Source: an uncultured Bacteroidales bacterium
GTDB taxonomy: Bacteria > Bacteroidota > Bacteroidia > Bacteroidales > Paludibacteraceae
Reading direction: 5' to 3'
Assembly (NCBI GenBank): GCA_946626605.1
Contig: CAMOUL010000002.1
Location: 124,001-188,000 of the forward strand
Length of the DNA: 64,000 nucleotides
Within the stretch, counting starts at the first letter, position 1; every line of letters begins with the position of its first letter. The notes below the pieces were generated by a model. That model was not told the origin of the DNA. It worked only from the letters and a program-made list of their open reading frames with translations, and did no database searches. Position numbers and translations under genes: made by a program. Of the stretch, positions 1 through 6,780 are shown piece by piece.

Positions 1-182
1 CTCTCACGGCGTTCTCTTTCCTGCTCTTCGTCCTGCTCTATTTCCCTTGCGTAGCGACGATAGCTACCCTCCGCCGCGAGGCAGGAAAAGTATGGGCGTG
101 GTTCACCGTCTTCCACTCCCTCGCCCTCGCTTGGCTCGTCTCCTTCCTCGTCTATCAGATAGGATCCCTACTAGTGCCATAG
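1..182 (+). CDS. feoB: Ferrous iron transport protein B, C-terminal end (partial)
   Basis: Only the last 59 codons are present; the gene begins before the window. The visible protein is two hydrophobic segments separated by a short basic loop, with the YFPCVATIA stretch typical of the FeoB membrane domain C-terminus. FeoB is the GTP-driven ferrous iron permease of the inner membrane. The stop codon (TAG at 180) is the first of five TAG triplets spaced 8 bp apart. A small secreted metal-binding-type protein follows 50 bp later on the same strand, so the two may be co-transcribed. The identification rests on a short tail, so it is good but not certain. Confidence 0.8.
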   Translation, partial: LTAFSFLLFVLLYFPCVATIATLRREAGKVWAWFTVFHSLALAWLVSFLVYQIGSLLVP

Positions 183-214
183 TATCCTAGGACCCTAGTA
201 TCCTAGTACCCTAG
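180..214 (+). repeat. 8-bp tandem stop-codon array after feoB
   Basis: TAG occurs at 180, 188, 196, 204 and 212 in units such as TAGTATCC and TAGGACCC. The feoB stop codon is the first unit. Because 8 is not a multiple of 3 the array closes all three forward frames. Confidence 0.85.
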
Positions 215-232
215 AAAAAAAATTATACAATT

Positions 233-601
233 ATGAAAAAATATCTTTTTATTATCATCTGTTCTGTATTCTGTACTCTGTCAGTGAGCGCAGCGAACGG
301 TCCAGCAAAGCGGTCTAACCGCCAGACGGTTGTCCTCTCTTGCGACCTCCACTGTCAGGGTTGTTGCGATAAGATCATGAAGAATATCGCTTTCGAGAAA
401 GGTGTCAAGGATCTGGTCTGCGACCTCGATACCAAGACCGTCACCCTCACCTATGACACGACCAAGACCGATCTCCCGACGCTCCTCAAGGCTTTCGAGA
501 AGATCCACAAGCCCGCGAAGGTAAAGGAGCCCGAGAGCCAAGAGCCGAAAGCCAAGAGTTCCAAGACGGACGCCGACTCCGGCGCCTCCACTCCTTATTA
601 A
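233..601 (+). CDS. Secreted heavy-metal-associated (HMA) domain protein
   Basis: A 122-aa protein with an N-terminal signal peptide (about residues 1-20, cleavage near VSAA). One ferredoxin-like HMA domain covers about residues 32-95, with the core HCQGCC around residues 40-45 in place of the usual MxCxxC, so a cysteine-rich metal site remains. The last 25 residues are a charged, low-complexity K/E/S/D tail. HMA domains bind copper, zinc or similar soft metals, here presumably in the periplasm. It follows feoB by 50 bp and is closed by a strong hairpin terminator, so an iron/metal uptake unit is plausible. The exact metal cannot be read from the sequence. Confidence 0.75.
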   Translation: MKKYLFIIICSVFCTLSVSAANGPAKRSNRQTVVLSCDLHCQGCCDKIMKNIAFEKGVKDLVCDLDTKTVTLTYDTTKTDLPTLLKAFEKIHKPAKVKEPESQEPKAKSSKTDADSGASTPY

Positions 602-638
602 ATCACGCGCATACGCCTACGCGCATGCGCAAAACAAA

Positions 639-667
639 ACAGACGCCCGTCGGACGTCTGTTTTTTG
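639..667 (+). terminator. Intrinsic terminator after the HMA gene
   Basis: Inverted repeat ACAGACG / CGTCTGT with a GC-rich loop followed by a T run. It lies between the convergent HMA gene and gap and could serve both. Confidence 0.75.
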
Positions 668-671
668 TTGC

Positions 672-712
672 CTAGAGCTCTAGGACTCTAGAATTCTAGT
701 TCCCTAGAATTA
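672..712 (-). repeat. 8-bp tandem stop-codon array after gap
   Basis: Read on the minus strand from the gap stop codon (TAA), TAG recurs at an exact 8-bp spacing five times (first at +6). It is a palindrome-rich CTAG variant of the array seen after feoB. Confidence 0.8.
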
Positions 713-1777
713 CTTGAGTTCTGCGAGGTATTTGATAGTACGTACCATCTGGCTGGTGTAGCTGTTCTCGTTGTCGTACCAGCTAACAACCTGTACTTGA
801 TAGGTATCCTCGTCGATCTTAGCAACCATAGTCTGGGTAGCATCGAAGAGCGAACCGAACTTCATACCGATTACATCGCTCGAAACGATCTCATCCTCGG
901 TGTAACCGAAGCTCTCGGTCTGAGCAGCCTTCATTGCTGCGTTGATACCCTCTTTGGTGATGTCTTTACCCTTAACTACTGCTACCAGGATAGTGGTCGA
1001 ACCCGTAGGAGTCGGAACGCGTTGTGCGCTACCGATCAGCTTGCCGTTCAGCTCAGGAATAACGAGGCCGATAGCTTTTGCAGCACCGGTAGAGTTCGGA
1101 ACGATGTTCTGTGCACCTGCACGGCTACGACGGAGATCACCCTTACGCTGCGGACCGTCGAGAATCATCTGGTCGCCGGTGTAAGCGTGGATAGTGCTCA
1201 TGATACCGCTCTGGATCGGAGCGTATTTGTGAAGAGCTGCTGCCATCGGAGCGAGGCAGTTGGTCGTACAAGAAGCTGCGGAGATAATCTTATCTGCCGG
1301 AGTCAGGGTCTTGTGGTTTACGTTGTAAACGATGGTCGGAAGGTCGTTTCCTGCAGGAGCAGAGATAACTACTTTCTTTGCACCGGCCTGGATATGAGCC
1401 TCTGCTTTAGCTTTCGAGGTATAGAAACCGGTACACTCGAGTACTACGTCGATGCCCAGCTCACCCCACGGCAGCTCAGCTGCGTTCGGCTTAGCGTAGA
1501 TAGTGATCTCCTTGCCGTCAACGGTGATTGAACCCGGAGTAACGACAGTCTTGCCGTCCTCTGCGAGAACTGCGTCCTTGTAAGTTACAGTGTGCTTGCC
1601 CTCACCGAACTTGCCTGCGAAACCACCCTGAGCGGTGTCATATTTCAGAAGGTGAGCCAACATTTTCGGGCTGGTCAGGTCGTTGATGGCAACTACCTCG
1701 TAACCCTCTGCCTCGAACATCTGACGGAAAGCCAGACGACCAATACGGCCAAAGCCGTTAATTGCTACTTTTGTCAT
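710..1777 (-). CDS. gap: Glyceraldehyde-3-phosphate dehydrogenase, type I
   Basis: A 355-aa protein; it oxidises glyceraldehyde-3-phosphate to 1,3-bisphosphoglycerate with NAD in glycolysis (cytosol). The Rossmann start INGFGRIGR (7-15), catalytic Cys170 in SCTTNC and the catalytic His197 are all visible. It is about 20 residues longer than the usual 335, mainly from an insertion around residues 57-82. The wording [13 protein letters not shown] and RVPTPTGS resembles the Firmicutes-type enzyme rather than the HATTATQKTVDGP form I recall for Bacteroides, which may indicate transfer. It has its own promoter 76-107 bp upstream and is monocistronic. Confidence 0.95.
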   Translation of the reverse strand: MTKVAINGFGRIGRLAFRQMFEAEGYEVVAINDLTSPKMLAHLLKYDTAQGGFAGKFGEGKHTVTYKDAVLAEDGKTVVTPGSITVDGKEITIYAKPNAAELPWGELGIDVVLECTGFYTSKAKAEAHIQAGAKKVVISAPAGNDLPTIVYNVNHKTLTPADKIISAASCTTNCLAPMAAALHKYAPIQSGIMSTIHAYTGDQMILDGPQRKGDLRRSRAGAQNIVPNSTGAAKAIGLVIPELNGKLIGSAQRVPTPTGSTTILVAVVKGKDITKEGINAAMKAAQTESFGYTEDEIVSSDVIGMKFGSLFDATQTMVAKIDEDTYQVQVVSWYDNENSYTSQMVRTIKYLAELK

Positions 1778-1852
1778 AATTGTAGATTAATTTAAGTTAT
1801 TTGTGTATTAATTGTTTTTCCTTGTCAAAGCTCTTTTCTCTGAAAAGCGCTA

Positions 1853-1884
1853 CAAAATTACTGCTTTTTTTGCACGTATGCAAA
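1853..1884 (-). promoter_or_regulatory. Bacteroidota-type promoter of gap
   Basis: On the minus strand TTTG is followed, 20 bp later, by TAATTTTG (TAnnTTTG). The spacer contains the A7-GCAG block seen before several other genes in this window. Confidence 0.8.
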
Positions 1885-1996
1885 TAATTCGTCCAAAAAT
1901 TTTATTTTTGTAATCTTATTTTATCAAAAAGGCAGTCTAAAGCAGTTAAATTTTTCGTAAATCGAAAATGCGGCGGTCGGCGCTTAATGCGGCTCT

Positions 1997-2064
1997 GCTA
2001 CTTAGGTCATCCTATTTCTACCTAGGTATTCCTATGTTGTCTTAGTCTTACCTATGTTTTCCTA
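1997..2064 (-). repeat. 10-bp tandem stop-codon array after rnhA
   Basis: From the rnhA stop codon on the minus strand, a TAG or TAA triplet occurs at offsets 0, 10, 20, 30, 40, 50 and 60. Further stop triplets lie between them. A 40-bp stretch is nearly the same as the array downstream of rfbD. Confidence 0.85.
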
Positions 2065-2481
2065 TTTCCTCCCGAAATCCGCCGGTATCTCTCCCCAGGC
2101 TTTCGTGTCCCATTTGTATATCGGCGTCGTCCAAGTGTTGTCATGCAGCCACATCTCCGCTTTCCGTACCATGAAGAACAAGTCCTGGTTCTTGGCCGAC
2201 CACTCGATCTTGGTCTTGCATCGTTTCTGACGTACCCACGCGAGCGCCGTCACGGAATCCGTATAAATGACCCAAGGAAGGTTATATTTCTTGATATACG
2301 CCAAGCCCAGCACCAGCGCCAAGAACTCGCCGATATTATTCGTCCCCTCGACGAACGGACCGCGGTGAAAGACCTCCGTGCCGGTATCCGCTATCACGCC
2401 GCGAAACTCCATGACACCGGGGTTGCCGCTGCATGCAGCATCCACCGCCAGAGCCGGTAATATAGGTTTTGAAGTACTCAT
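2062..2481 (-). CDS. rnhA: Ribonuclease HI family protein
   Basis: A 139-aa RNase H-fold protein that would cleave RNA in RNA-DNA hybrids. Catalytic carboxylates are visible as Asp14 (VDAACSGNPG), Glu52 (NNIGEF) and Asp75 (IYTDS), with a fourth Asp near the C-terminal WGEIPADFGR. It is slightly shorter than the classical 155-aa enzyme and lacks the basic handle region, as in many Bacteroidota forms. Its start codon lies only 5 bp after the encoded CCA end of tRNA-Arg, so the mRNA is probably released by tRNA 3' processing. No separate promoter was found. Confidence 0.85.
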   Translation of the reverse strand: MSTSKPILPALAVDAACSGNPGVMEFRGVIADTGTEVFHRGPFVEGTNNIGEFLALVLGLAYIKKYNLPWVIYTDSVTALAWVRQKRCKTKIEWSAKNQDLFFMVRKAEMWLHDNTWTTPIYKWDTKAWGEIPADFGRK

Positions 2482-2486
2482 TGTTT

Positions 2487-2561
2487 TGGTGATCCGAGCG
2501 GGAATCGAACCCGCATTTGAGCTTTAGGAGAGCCCCGTTCTATCCATTGAACTATCAGACC
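2487..2561 (-). tRNA. tRNA-Arg (anticodon CCT)
   Basis: A 75-nt cloverleaf with CCA encoded. Acceptor GGTCTGA pairs with TCGGATC, the D stem is GTTC/GAAC, the anticodon stem GGGCT/AGCTC encloses CTCCTAA (anticodon CCT), and the T arm is GCGGG-TTCGATT-CCCGC. Confidence 0.95.
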
Positions 2562-2597
2562 AAAAGATGTATGATGTATGATGGATCGCTTCGCGGA

Positions 2598-2632
2598 ATT
2601 ATCAATTGTCAATTATCAATTGTCAATTATTA
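2598..2632 (-). repeat. 7-bp tandem stop-codon array after the DUF2461 gene
   Basis: Minus-strand words AATTGAC and AATTGAT alternate directly after the TAA stop codon. TGA recurs every 7 bp, with TAA in alternate units. Confidence 0.85.
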
Positions 2633-3343
2633 ACACCTTGAAGGGAACTCCCCGTACTCCTCGAAGGTATAGTTCAGGAAGTCGTTCATCGGTTTCGCTG
2701 CCTTTGCTATATCGGTAATTTTATCGATGAAATCGGGAGAAATGACCTCTTCGTCGCTCAACGGCACACTAAAGGTGTACATCTTATGTTTGAGCCATTC
2801 GGCATGTACGAAGTCCGGGTCAAACCCAGCCGGCACTTTCTTCAGTCCCGTACCCCAGTAGCTGTCAAAATCCTGCGCAAAATATCTCTTCCATTGCTTG
2901 CTGCCCATGATTGCCTCGACCTCTTCGTAGTTCGCCTCAATCTCCGTGCGCAGGGCTTTCAGCAGCTCTTTGGACGGATCCCATATACCTCCGGTAAACA
3001 TGCATTGTCCCGGTTGGATATGTACGTAGTAGCCGCCTCGCATGGATTTCTTGCCCCAGGTCTTCGGCTGACCGGGTACACCGGTAGCGGGAAAACAACC
3101 GAACCACTCTTTGTACGGCCGCTTGTCCGCCGAGAAACGGATGTCGCGGTTGATGCGCCAGATACAGTCCTTCGGCTGCAGGCCTTCGAGCGTCGGATCG
3201 ATCTTCGTCAGACGGGAGATATACTCCGTTGAAAACGCAACAAATCGATCCCGGCACGCTTGGTACCGATCCCGGTTGGCGTCAAACCACTCCTTGTTGT
3301 TATTGACCGCTAACTCCGCCAGAAATTCTAAGGTCTCTTTCAT
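2630..3343 (-). CDS. DUF2461 family protein
   Basis: A 237-aa protein matching the DUF2461 (TIGR02453) family in length and wording: NNNKEWFDANRDRY near the N-terminus, WRINRDIRFSADKRPYK in the middle, GGYYVHI and the FTGG stretch. The family is widespread in Bacteroidota and its biochemical role is unknown. There is no signal peptide, so it should be cytosolic. The stop codon is immediately followed by a heptamer repeat, then tRNA-Arg and rnhA on the same strand, so it may be the first gene of that unit. No clear TAnnTTTG promoter was seen in front of it. Confidence 0.85.
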   Translation of the reverse strand: MKETLEFLAELAVNNNKEWFDANRDRYQACRDRFVAFSTEYISRLTKIDPTLEGLQPKDCIWRINRDIRFSADKRPYKEWFGCFPATGVPGQPKTWGKKSMRGGYYVHIQPGQCMFTGGIWDPSKELLKALRTEIEANYEEVEAIMGSKQWKRYFAQDFDSYWGTGLKKVPAGFDPDFVHAEWLKHKMYTFSVPLSDEEVISPDFIDKITDIAKAAKPMNDFLNYTFEEYGEFPSRC

Positions 3344-3390
3344 TATAATTTATATTTAATCGAAAATGTCAAAAATCCGCTCTTCCAAAC

Positions 3391-3460
3391 TACTTAGGTT
3401 ATCCTATTCCTACCTAGGTCTTCCTATTCACCTCCCCTTGGGGAGGTTGGGAGGGGTCTA
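3391..3460. repeat. 10-bp CCTA/TAGG array plus REP-like palindrome
   Basis: Positions 3391-3429 are a minus-strand TAG/TAA array with 10-bp period, nearly identical to part of the array after rnhA. Positions 3430-3460 hold the palindrome CCTCCCCTTGGGGAGG followed by TTGGGAGGGG, a form of the CTCCCC/GGGGAGG intergenic repeat common in Bacteroidota. The block lies between rfbD and the DUF2461 gene. Confidence 0.75.
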
Positions 3461-3477
3461 TTTTCGATTTACCTTCT

Positions 3478-4341
3478 TCAGTCCTTCAACTTTATCATGC
3501 ATCGTCTCAATCCATCCATCCAATGCGGTATCTCCACGCCGAAGGTCTTTTTGAACTTCGATTTGTCTAAGACGCTATAGTGCGGCCGCGGGGTCTTGTA
3601 TTGATATTCCTCCGATAAAATCGGGCGAACTTGACATTTTTTGATACCGGCAAGCTCATGAATAGCGATCGTGAAATCGTACCAGGAGCACACGCCTTCG
3701 TTCGTGAAATGATATACGCCAGGATGCCATGCCGGCGTCTCGATGACCGTGAAGATCGCCCATGCCAAGTCGGCCGCGTAGGTCGGCGTACCGATCTGGT
3801 CAAAGACCACACCGAGCTTCTCTTTCTCTTGTCCCAGACGGATCATCGTCTTCACGAAGTTATTGCCGTACGTCGAGTAGAGCCATGCCGTACGGAGGAT
3901 CACCGCTTCGGGGCACGCTGCCAGCAGGTTCTTCTCTCCCATATATTTCGTTCGGCCGTACGCCGTGCGCGGTGCTACCGGGTCGCTCTCGCGGCAAGGC
4001 ACGTGCTCATCGCCGGAGAAGACATAATCGGTGCTGATATGAATCACCTTCACGCCCTGGCTGCCTAATACAGCTAAGGCGTCGGCGTTGATTTTCTGCG
4101 CCGTCGCCTCATCTTCCTCTGCCTTGTCCACATTCGTATAAGCTGCACAATTGACGATCAGATCGATGGAATGTGCCTCGACGAATGCCGACACCGCTGC
4201 TTTGTCCGTGATATCCAACAAATAGGTATCGTCCGCCTGGATGACGTCCGTGAAGAAATATTGATGCTTCCCGTGCTCCTTACTCAGCACCCTCATCTCA
4301 TTTCCCAACTGCCCGTTACTACCTGTAATTAGTATTTTCAT
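3478..4341 (-). CDS. rfbD: dTDP-4-dehydrorhamnose reductase
   Basis: A 287-aa short-chain dehydrogenase of the RmlD type, which reduces dTDP-4-keto-L-rhamnose to dTDP-L-rhamnose for surface polysaccharide synthesis. The Rossmann motif GSNGQLG (7-13), the STDYVF stretch (103-108) and the catalytic pair Tyr128/Lys132 (YGRTK) are present. The length is normal for the family. It is the last gene of a minus-strand group with rfbC, separated from it by a GxxExxY gene and hairpin-rich spacers, so co-transcription from the rfbC promoter is likely but passes unusual intergenic DNA. Confidence 0.93.
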   Translation of the reverse strand: MKILITGSNGQLGNEMRVLSKEHGKHQYFFTDVIQADDTYLLDITDKAAVSAFVEAHSIDLIVNCAAYTNVDKAEEDEATAQKINADALAVLGSQGVKVIHISTDYVFSGDEHVPCRESDPVAPRTAYGRTKYMGEKNLLAACPEAVILRTAWLYSTYGNNFVKTMIRLGQEKEKLGVVFDQIGTPTYAADLAWAIFTVIETPAWHPGVYHFTNEGVCSWYDFTIAIHELAGIKKCQVRPILSEEYQYKTPRPHYSVLDKSKFKKTFGVEIPHWMDGLRRCMIKLKD

Positions 4342-4565
4342 CTTGTTTGGTCGTTAGTCAACTATTAATTTTAGAAAAAAACCTATAAAACCCCTCGTGT
4401 ATGCTTTTGGTGTTTGGGCCTACGCGGCCTGAGCGTAACCGTCTACTATCTCGCGTTTTTGAGCAAGCTCAACACGCGACCTACTATCCTGTTCCGCAGC
4501 AGCTTTCGCTGCTTTCAAACACCTAAAATCATTCACTTCGGACATAAACCTAAAAAACATTTTTG
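4342..4565. other. Hairpin-rich spacer between rfbD and the GxxExxY gene
   Basis: No gene is supported in these 224 bp. The spacer holds the palindrome TTGAGCAAGCTCAA inside a larger inverted repeat (TCGCGT / ACGCGA), a GCAGC/GCTGC hairpin near 4497-4513 and a repeated CTACTATC. Two short elements (about 4379-4397 and 4542-4567) recur in inverted orientation on the other side of the GxxExxY gene. Confidence 0.55.
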
Positions 4566-5009
4566 TTAAAACATATACATCTGACCATTTACTACGTCCA
4601 GGAAGTAGTGCTCGCATTGATCCATCGGTGGAGCAAAATTGTACAGGATACCTATTTGCTTGCCCGTAAGCCGCATGTAGTTCCAGAGTTGTTGCCTGTG
4701 TTCTGCGACTAACTTATCTACTGCCTTGCACTCCACGATGATGTCGTTCTCCACGAGAAAATCGACGAAATGCTTGTGCTGTATAGGCTTGCCGTGAAAG
4801 ACTACCGAGAAGTAGTGCTCTCGTTGGTAAGGTATCTGTTGCTCGTCCAAGAGAATCTGCAACGCTTCCTGATACATATACTCGTTCAGAAATGGACCGA
4901 GCTCGCGGTGAACCGCTGCACAGCAACCATTAATAGCGTAGCAGCGTTTTTTCAGCTCCATTGCCATCTCCGGCTTTGTATCCATTAATCTTTTCAACGT
5001 GTATAGCAT
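4566..5009 (-). CDS. GxxExxY family protein
   Basis: A 147-aa protein of the GxxExxY family (TIGR04256), recognised from the HRELGPFLNEYMYQEAL stretch (about residues 35-51) and the VDFLVENDIIVECKAV stretch with its DxxxxxxxxECK arrangement, which recalls PD-(D/E)XK nuclease-like folds. The function is unproven. A second ATG ten codons in (4982) is also possible. It sits inside the rhamnose operon, between rfbC and rfbD, flanked on both sides by small hairpins and imperfect inverted repeats, which suggests that it arrived as a separate module. Confidence 0.8.
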   Translation of the reverse strand: MLYTLKRLMDTKPEMAMELKKRCYAINGCCAAVHRELGPFLNEYMYQEALQILLDEQQIPYQREHYFSVVFHGKPIQHKHFVDFLVENDIIVECKAVDKLVAEHRQQLWNYMRLTGKQIGILYNFAPPMDQCEHYFLDVVNGQMYMF

Positions 5010-5202
5010 GTAAAAAATGTTTTTTTATGTTCATTGCCTTTGGCAGCAATTACATCCTTTGGATGTGAGGTACGTACGCTATCGCGACGTGCAAATTTAT
5101 TTGTAATCGGCGCGGTGGTGTGCGGAACTTATAAGCGCTAAAGGCGCGATTGCTGACGAAGGGGTTTTTTATGTTTTTTTTCTATTAAAATATTACTATA
5201 CA
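5010..5202. other. Hairpin-rich spacer between the GxxExxY gene and rfbC
   Basis: Contains small perfect hairpins TGCC-TTT-GGCA (about 5039-5049) and CATCC-TTT-GGATG (about 5054-5066), and GCGC-TAAAG-GCGC near 5136-5148. No coding sequence is supported. The element near 5157-5176 is an inverted, imperfect copy of the one at 4379-4397. Confidence 0.5.
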
Positions 5203-5751
5203 TTAAAATGGAGAATCGAACTCTGCCATTTTAGGGTGTTTTTTGTCTTTCTCGCTAATGATGCGCAGTTCTGCGGAGACTTGCCAGTCGATGGCTAAAT
5301 CCGGGTCGCTCAGCAGCAGTCCGCCATCCGCCTCAGGATGGTAGAGGTTATCGCATTTATAGGTGAAGATTGCCTGATTGCTCAGCACCGAGAAACCGTG
5401 CGCAAAGCCCCGGGGAATGAAGAACTGCCGTTTGTTATCTTCGCTCAGCTCTACGCTGAACCACTGGCCGAAAGTAGGACTGTCCTTGCGCAGATCAACC
5501 GCTACGTCCAGTACTCTGCCGACCGTGCAGCATACTAATTTCGCCTGACTGTACGGCGGACGCTGGAAATGCAGCCCGCGTACGACGCCGTACGACGAGC
5601 AGCTCTGGTTATCCTGTACAAACTGCGCATCGATACCCGCCTCGCGGTAACGCTGCTCGTTATACGTCTCTACAAAATACCCCCGCGCGTCCTTGAATAC
5701 CTGCGGCTCAATGACCAGTAATCCCTCAATAGGTGTCTTGATAATATTCAT
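5203..5751 (-). CDS. rfbC: dTDP-4-dehydrorhamnose 3,5-epimerase
   Basis: A 182-aa cupin-fold RmlC enzyme that epimerises dTDP-4-keto-6-deoxyglucose at C3 and C5. The RGLHFQ motif carries catalytic His61, and Tyr131 (FTYKCDNLYHPE) is the expected active-site tyrosine; FIPRGFAHGF is also typical. The length matches the family. A 32-bp Bacteroidota promoter lies 53-84 bp upstream. It heads the minus-strand group rfbC, GxxExxY, rfbD; rfbA and rfbB are not in the window. Confidence 0.95.
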   Translation of the reverse strand: MNIIKTPIEGLLVIEPQVFKDARGYFVETYNEQRYREAGIDAQFVQDNQSCSSYGVVRGLHFQRPPYSQAKLVCCTVGRVLDVAVDLRKDSPTFGQWFSVELSEDNKRQFFIPRGFAHGFSVLSNQAIFTYKCDNLYHPEADGGLLLSDPDLAIDWQVSAELRIISEKDKKHPKMAEFDSPF

Positions 5752-5803
5752 AAAATCCTGTACGATTTAGCCATTTACGATGTACCGTTTGCAAAAAAGC
5801 GTG

Positions 5804-5835
5804 CAAATTTACTGCTTTTTTTTGACATACGCAAG
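5804..5835 (-). promoter_or_regulatory. Bacteroidota-type promoter of rfbC
   Basis: Minus strand: CTTG element, A-rich spacer ending GCAG, then TAAATTTG (TAnnTTTG). The total span is 32 bp. Confidence 0.75.
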
Positions 5836-5862
5836 AATTTGCGAATTTTTACACAAAAAAGG

Positions 5863-6780
5863 CTAAAGGGAATAGGTGAAGGGCAGGCATTGGCAGCGAT
5901 AAGCTCTCCTGCGGCTGGCGCGGTCGTATGGAGAGATAGCGTAGGAGATCTTGATTCCGGCGTCGAAGAGGGCGGCTTCTTTGACGAGTTTGCGCCCCTG
6001 CCGGTTCGCCTCCATGACCGGCGTGAGGAGCCGTTGCAGCGGAAGACCGTCCTTCGTGTCGCTGAGCATGATCAGGCTCACCGCCTCGCTTTGCGAAGCC
6101 GTATGCTTGCTGAAACAATAGTCGAAATATGCGCCTACCATGATATACGAGCGGTAGGACTTGCCCCATGTCTTGATCGGGATGGCATAGCCCGCTTCGA
6201 TCGCCGCCCACCACTGTACGGTCGGTAGGCTCAGCTTGCCGTTCTGCGTCATCTCAAAATCCCGCGAAGCGGCTAAGGGGTACGACTCCTCGACGATATT
6301 GTCGTAGTCCGGATAGTAAACCGCGAGCGCCGCGTGCCGGACGGTCTGCTTCCATCCGTTCGCCAGCGGAAAGACCGCCTTGGCGCCCGCTAAGAAATGA
6401 AAACCCTTCGCCGTCAGCGCCAGTTGCAACGGGATGCCGACCGAGTATGTCGTGTAACGCTCGTTGAGGTCGCGGATGGAGTAGAGGATATCCATCTGCT
6501 CGTTCTCCACGTCGATGGTGGAGTAGGCGTCCTCGTAGTTCGTCTTACCGAGCGAAGCGTTATGCATATCGATCGTCACACCCAAACGAAAACCGATCAC
6601 GTACGGCGAGAAATAGTCGTAGTACACATGCGCACCGCCTTGCGCCCCGACGCGTCTCTCGATGTACTCTGTCTTCCCGTTCCATCCGGCGACACCGCCG
6701 TGGAGACCCATCTCGAAAAAGTGCTCGGCATGCAACAGGACGGGCAGAAAAAGCAATATGACGATTCCTGTTTTTCTCAT
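5863..6780 (-). CDS. Predicted outer-membrane beta-barrel protein
   Basis: A 305-aa protein. ATG at 6780 was chosen because it overlaps the upstream stop as ATGA and starts a signal peptide (MRKTGIVILLFLPVLLHAEH). The mature part alternates short amphipathic stretches ending in aromatic residues, such as GAHVYYDYFSPYVIGFRLGV and MVGAYFDYCFS, as expected of a barrel. I cannot assign a named family. It is translationally coupled to the large secreted protein encoded just upstream and is about the size of the PorP/SprF proteins that partner T9SS adhesins, but it lacks wording I would recognise from that family. The C-terminal 20 residues are unusually basic. Confidence 0.6.
   Translation of the reverse strand: MRKTGIVILLFLPVLLHAEHFFEMGLHGGVAGWNGKTEYIERRVGAQGGAHVYYDYFSPYVIGFRLGVTIDMHNASLGKTNYEDAYSTIDVENEQMDILYSIRDLNERYTTYSVGIPLQLALTAKGFHFLAGAKAVFPLANGWKQTVRHAALAVYYPDYDNIVEESYPLAASRDFEMTQNGKLSLPTVQWWAAIEAGYAIPIKTWGKSYRSYIMVGAYFDYCFSKHTASQSEAVSLIMLSDTKDGLPLQRLLTPVMEANRQGRKLVKEAALFDAGIKISYAISPYDRASRRRAYRCQCLPFTYSL

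Noticed and set aside
4420..4617. 65-codon minus-strand ORF between rfbD and the GxxExxY gene
   Set aside because: It crosses two hairpins, overlaps the end of the GxxExxY gene and shows no protein-like composition.
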